A stretch of 64,000 bases of DNA, taken from assembly GCA_030684515.1 (NCBI GenBank), contig JAUXVJ010000024.1, forward strand, positions 407,038 through 471,037, written 5' to 3'. The DNA is from Actinomycetota bacterium (lineage in GTDB: Bacteria; Actinomycetota; Actinomycetes; S36-B12). Position numbers and translations under genes: made by a program. Below are positions 62,890-64,000 of the stretch, piece by piece. Every line of letters begins with the position of its first letter. Positions within the stretch are counted from its first letter, which is position 1. The notes under the pieces were generated by a model. That model was not told the origin of the DNA. It worked only from the letters and a program-made list of their open reading frames with translations, and ran no database searches.

Positions 62890-63719
62890 CAGGCACTCCC
62901 TCGCTTCGCACTTGCCTGATGTGCAGTCCAGGGATCCGTCGGTGTTGTGGAGCAGTTTGCGGTGATGGTCATGCCTTCCTGTGCCAGATCTGAAACCAGC
63001 TGATGCGCTGCGACTTGCAGCCATGGCCATTCACTTGCCCAGTGCGCCACATCGATCAACGGGCATCCCCCGTCGGCCAGATGATCCTGAGCCCGGTGAT
63101 GCCGTAGATCCGCAGTGACAAACACATCAGCATGTGCGCCCACACTATCGAGCAGTGAATCGCCAGCTCCGCCGCAGACAGCCACCGTACGCACTGGCGC
63201 TTGGGGATCCCCAGCGATCCGAACTCCGTGACTGGTGGCCGGAAGCCTGGCTGCAACAAGCTCGCTGAAGGCTTCCAGCGTGGTCGCCTCAACTAGTTGC
63301 CCAATGCGCCCAGTGCCAGTCATATCGGACAAGGGGTCGATCGGACGCATCTGTGTCAGGCCAAGCACCGCGCCGAGGGCATCAGAGACCCCAGGATTGA
63401 CATGATCGGCATTTGTGTGGGCCGCTGCCAGGGCTATTCCATTGGCAATCAGCGAGTGGACGATCCGTCCCTTGGCGTTGATCGCGCCGACGCCGTGGAC
63501 GCCACGAAGGAACAGCGGGTGGTGGGTGATGATCATGGAGTAGTCACCGGCAATCGCCTCCTGCACCACGACCTGCACCGGATCCACCGCGAGCAGTACC
63601 CGCGACACTGGTGCATCAGGATCCCCGCAGATCAATCCCACGGCATCCCAGTCAGCAGCAAGACTGATGGGGTTGCGAAACTCGAGCGCTGCGAGTACTT
63701 GCGCGACCGTCGCAACCAT
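62889..63719 (-). CDS. Nif3-like dinuclear metal centre protein
   Basis: A 276-residue Nif3/DUF34 protein forming a toroidal hexamer with a two-metal site in the family. Metal-ligand motifs are ITHHPLFLRGV near residue 60, AHTNADHVNPGVSDAL near 100 and DVAHWASEWP with the C-terminal His. Proposed activities include GTP cyclohydrolase-like or metal-insertion roles; none is settled. It starts the three-gene unit Nif3, zinc ribbon and RNase H/phosphatase. Confidence 0.92.
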   Translation of the reverse strand: MVATVAQVLAALEFRNPISLAADWDAVGLICGDPDAPVSRVLLAVDPVQVVVQEAIAGDYSMIITHHPLFLRGVHGVGAINAKGRIVHSLIANGIALAAAHTNADHVNPGVSDALGAVLGLTQMRPIDPLSDMTGTGRIGQLVEATTLEAFSELVAARLPATSHGVRIAGDPQAPVRTVAVCGGAGDSLLDSVGAHADVFVTADLRHHRAQDHLADGGCPLIDVAHWASEWPWLQVAAHQLVSDLAQEGMTITANCSTTPTDPWTAHQASAKRGSA

Positions 63720-63783
63720 GGGTCAAGGCTACCTGTGGGGGCTTGGCTGGCTCTTGGCGCAGACGAGTAACCTTGTCCGGCTC

Positions 63784-63858
<75 letters not shown>

Positions 63859-63860
63859 GG

Positions 63861-64000
63861 TGTGATGTCTCGGGACATCGAGGTCAGATGTCTTGAGACA
63901 TCGTGGACGCTCTCACCTGTTGGTGGGGGCGTTTTTCATTGTTGTTGGTAGTTTTTTGTGGCGTCCAGGGTGAGTTCTTTGATCAGTTCTCCGTCTGTGG
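63861..64000. mobile_element. end of an IS481-like insertion sequence, truncated by the window
   Basis: Just after tRNA-Val two hairpins built on GATGTC/GACATC (63864-63879 and 63887-63902) form an end typical of actinobacterial IS elements of the IS481/IS3 type, then comes the transposase 3' end on the minus strand. The outer boundary is only approximate because the other end lies outside the window. Composition shifts from GC-rich coding DNA to T-rich. Confidence 0.55.
63936..64000 (-). CDS. IS481-like transposase, C-terminal 20 codons (partial)
   Basis: The minus strand reads TDGELIKELTLDATKNYQQQ and stops at 63936. The GEL.ELTLD....YQ ending matches the C terminus of integrase-core (DDE) transposases of IS481 elements as I remember them. 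The rest lies beyond the right edge, so family and intactness cannot be judged here. Confidence 0.5.
   Translation of the reverse strand, partial: TDGELIKELTLDATKNYQQQ

Overview
The window is a gene-dense, moderately GC-rich chromosomal segment of an actinobacterium (class Actinomycetes). The evidence is a diheme QcrC, a Rieske protein with three N-terminal membrane helices, an actinobacterial CtaF, DUF3043 and DUF4191 membrane proteins, an RNase H/acid phosphatase fusion, an F420-dependent NADP reductase, a polyphosphate glucokinase and an IdeR-type iron box. From memory, the gene order is also close to the Mycobacterium tuberculosis interval Rv2191 to Rv2230c. No genus can be assigned from the sequence alone. 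Almost everything is housekeeping chromosome; the only mobile DNA is the edge of an insertion sequence at the right end.

Layout. 1-3 kb: the 3' part of a DEDDh exonuclease/GIY-YIG nuclease gene, then trpD and a degenerate receiver-domain gene. 3.1-7.4 kb: ctaE-qcrC-qcrA-qcrB, closed by a strong terminator. 7.4-10.5 kb: an ABC-2 exporter, an iron-storage pair (bfd-bfr) behind an iron box, and a YdeI-like gene. 10.6-13.6 kb: the ctaC-ctaD-ctaF oxidase operon, which with the qcr genes encodes the III-IV respiratory supercomplex. 13.7-20.9 kb: a cysteine-desulfurase-like gene lacking its PLP lysine and coupled to a TusA gene, then aat, an AdoK-like kinase, a secreted protein, an ErpA-type Fe-S protein, nadA, DUF3043, a small protein and an aldo/keto reductase.

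21-29.7 kb is the most distinctive part. A cobalamin riboswitch precedes eight co-directional, mostly overlapping genes: a secreted alpha/alpha-toroid protein, a membrane-anchored surface protein, a complete ECF transporter (T, fused A-A', S), a PhnP-like metallo-beta-lactamase fused to CobU, CobT and CobS. This reads as one capture, import and assembly unit for vitamin B12. The last phosphatase step may be supplied by the RNase H/CobC-like gene at 61-62 kb.

29.7-40 kb: gcvT, pepA, then lipoate-linked metabolism (lpd, a two-lipoyl E2, an epimerase, an amine-oxidase-like flavoprotein, lipB, lipA). 40-48.5 kb: nitrogen assimilation (glnA with its adenylylation tyrosine, glnE, a second glutamine synthetase without it) and nadE. 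48.7-54.8 kb: panB, npdG, a Lys/Ala/Pro-rich histone-like repeat protein, map, ppgK, a MarR regulator and malic enzyme. 54.8-59 kb: a catabolic-looking operon (Cys-less thiolase/aldolase, DUF35 protein, two amidohydrolases) with an internal palindrome. 59-64 kb: rnpB, a lipoprotein, yaaA, rnhA/cobC, a zinc-ribbon protein, a Nif3-like protein, tRNA-Val(TAC), and the end of an IS481-like element directly 3' of the tRNA. No gene-free stretch exceeds 300 bases.
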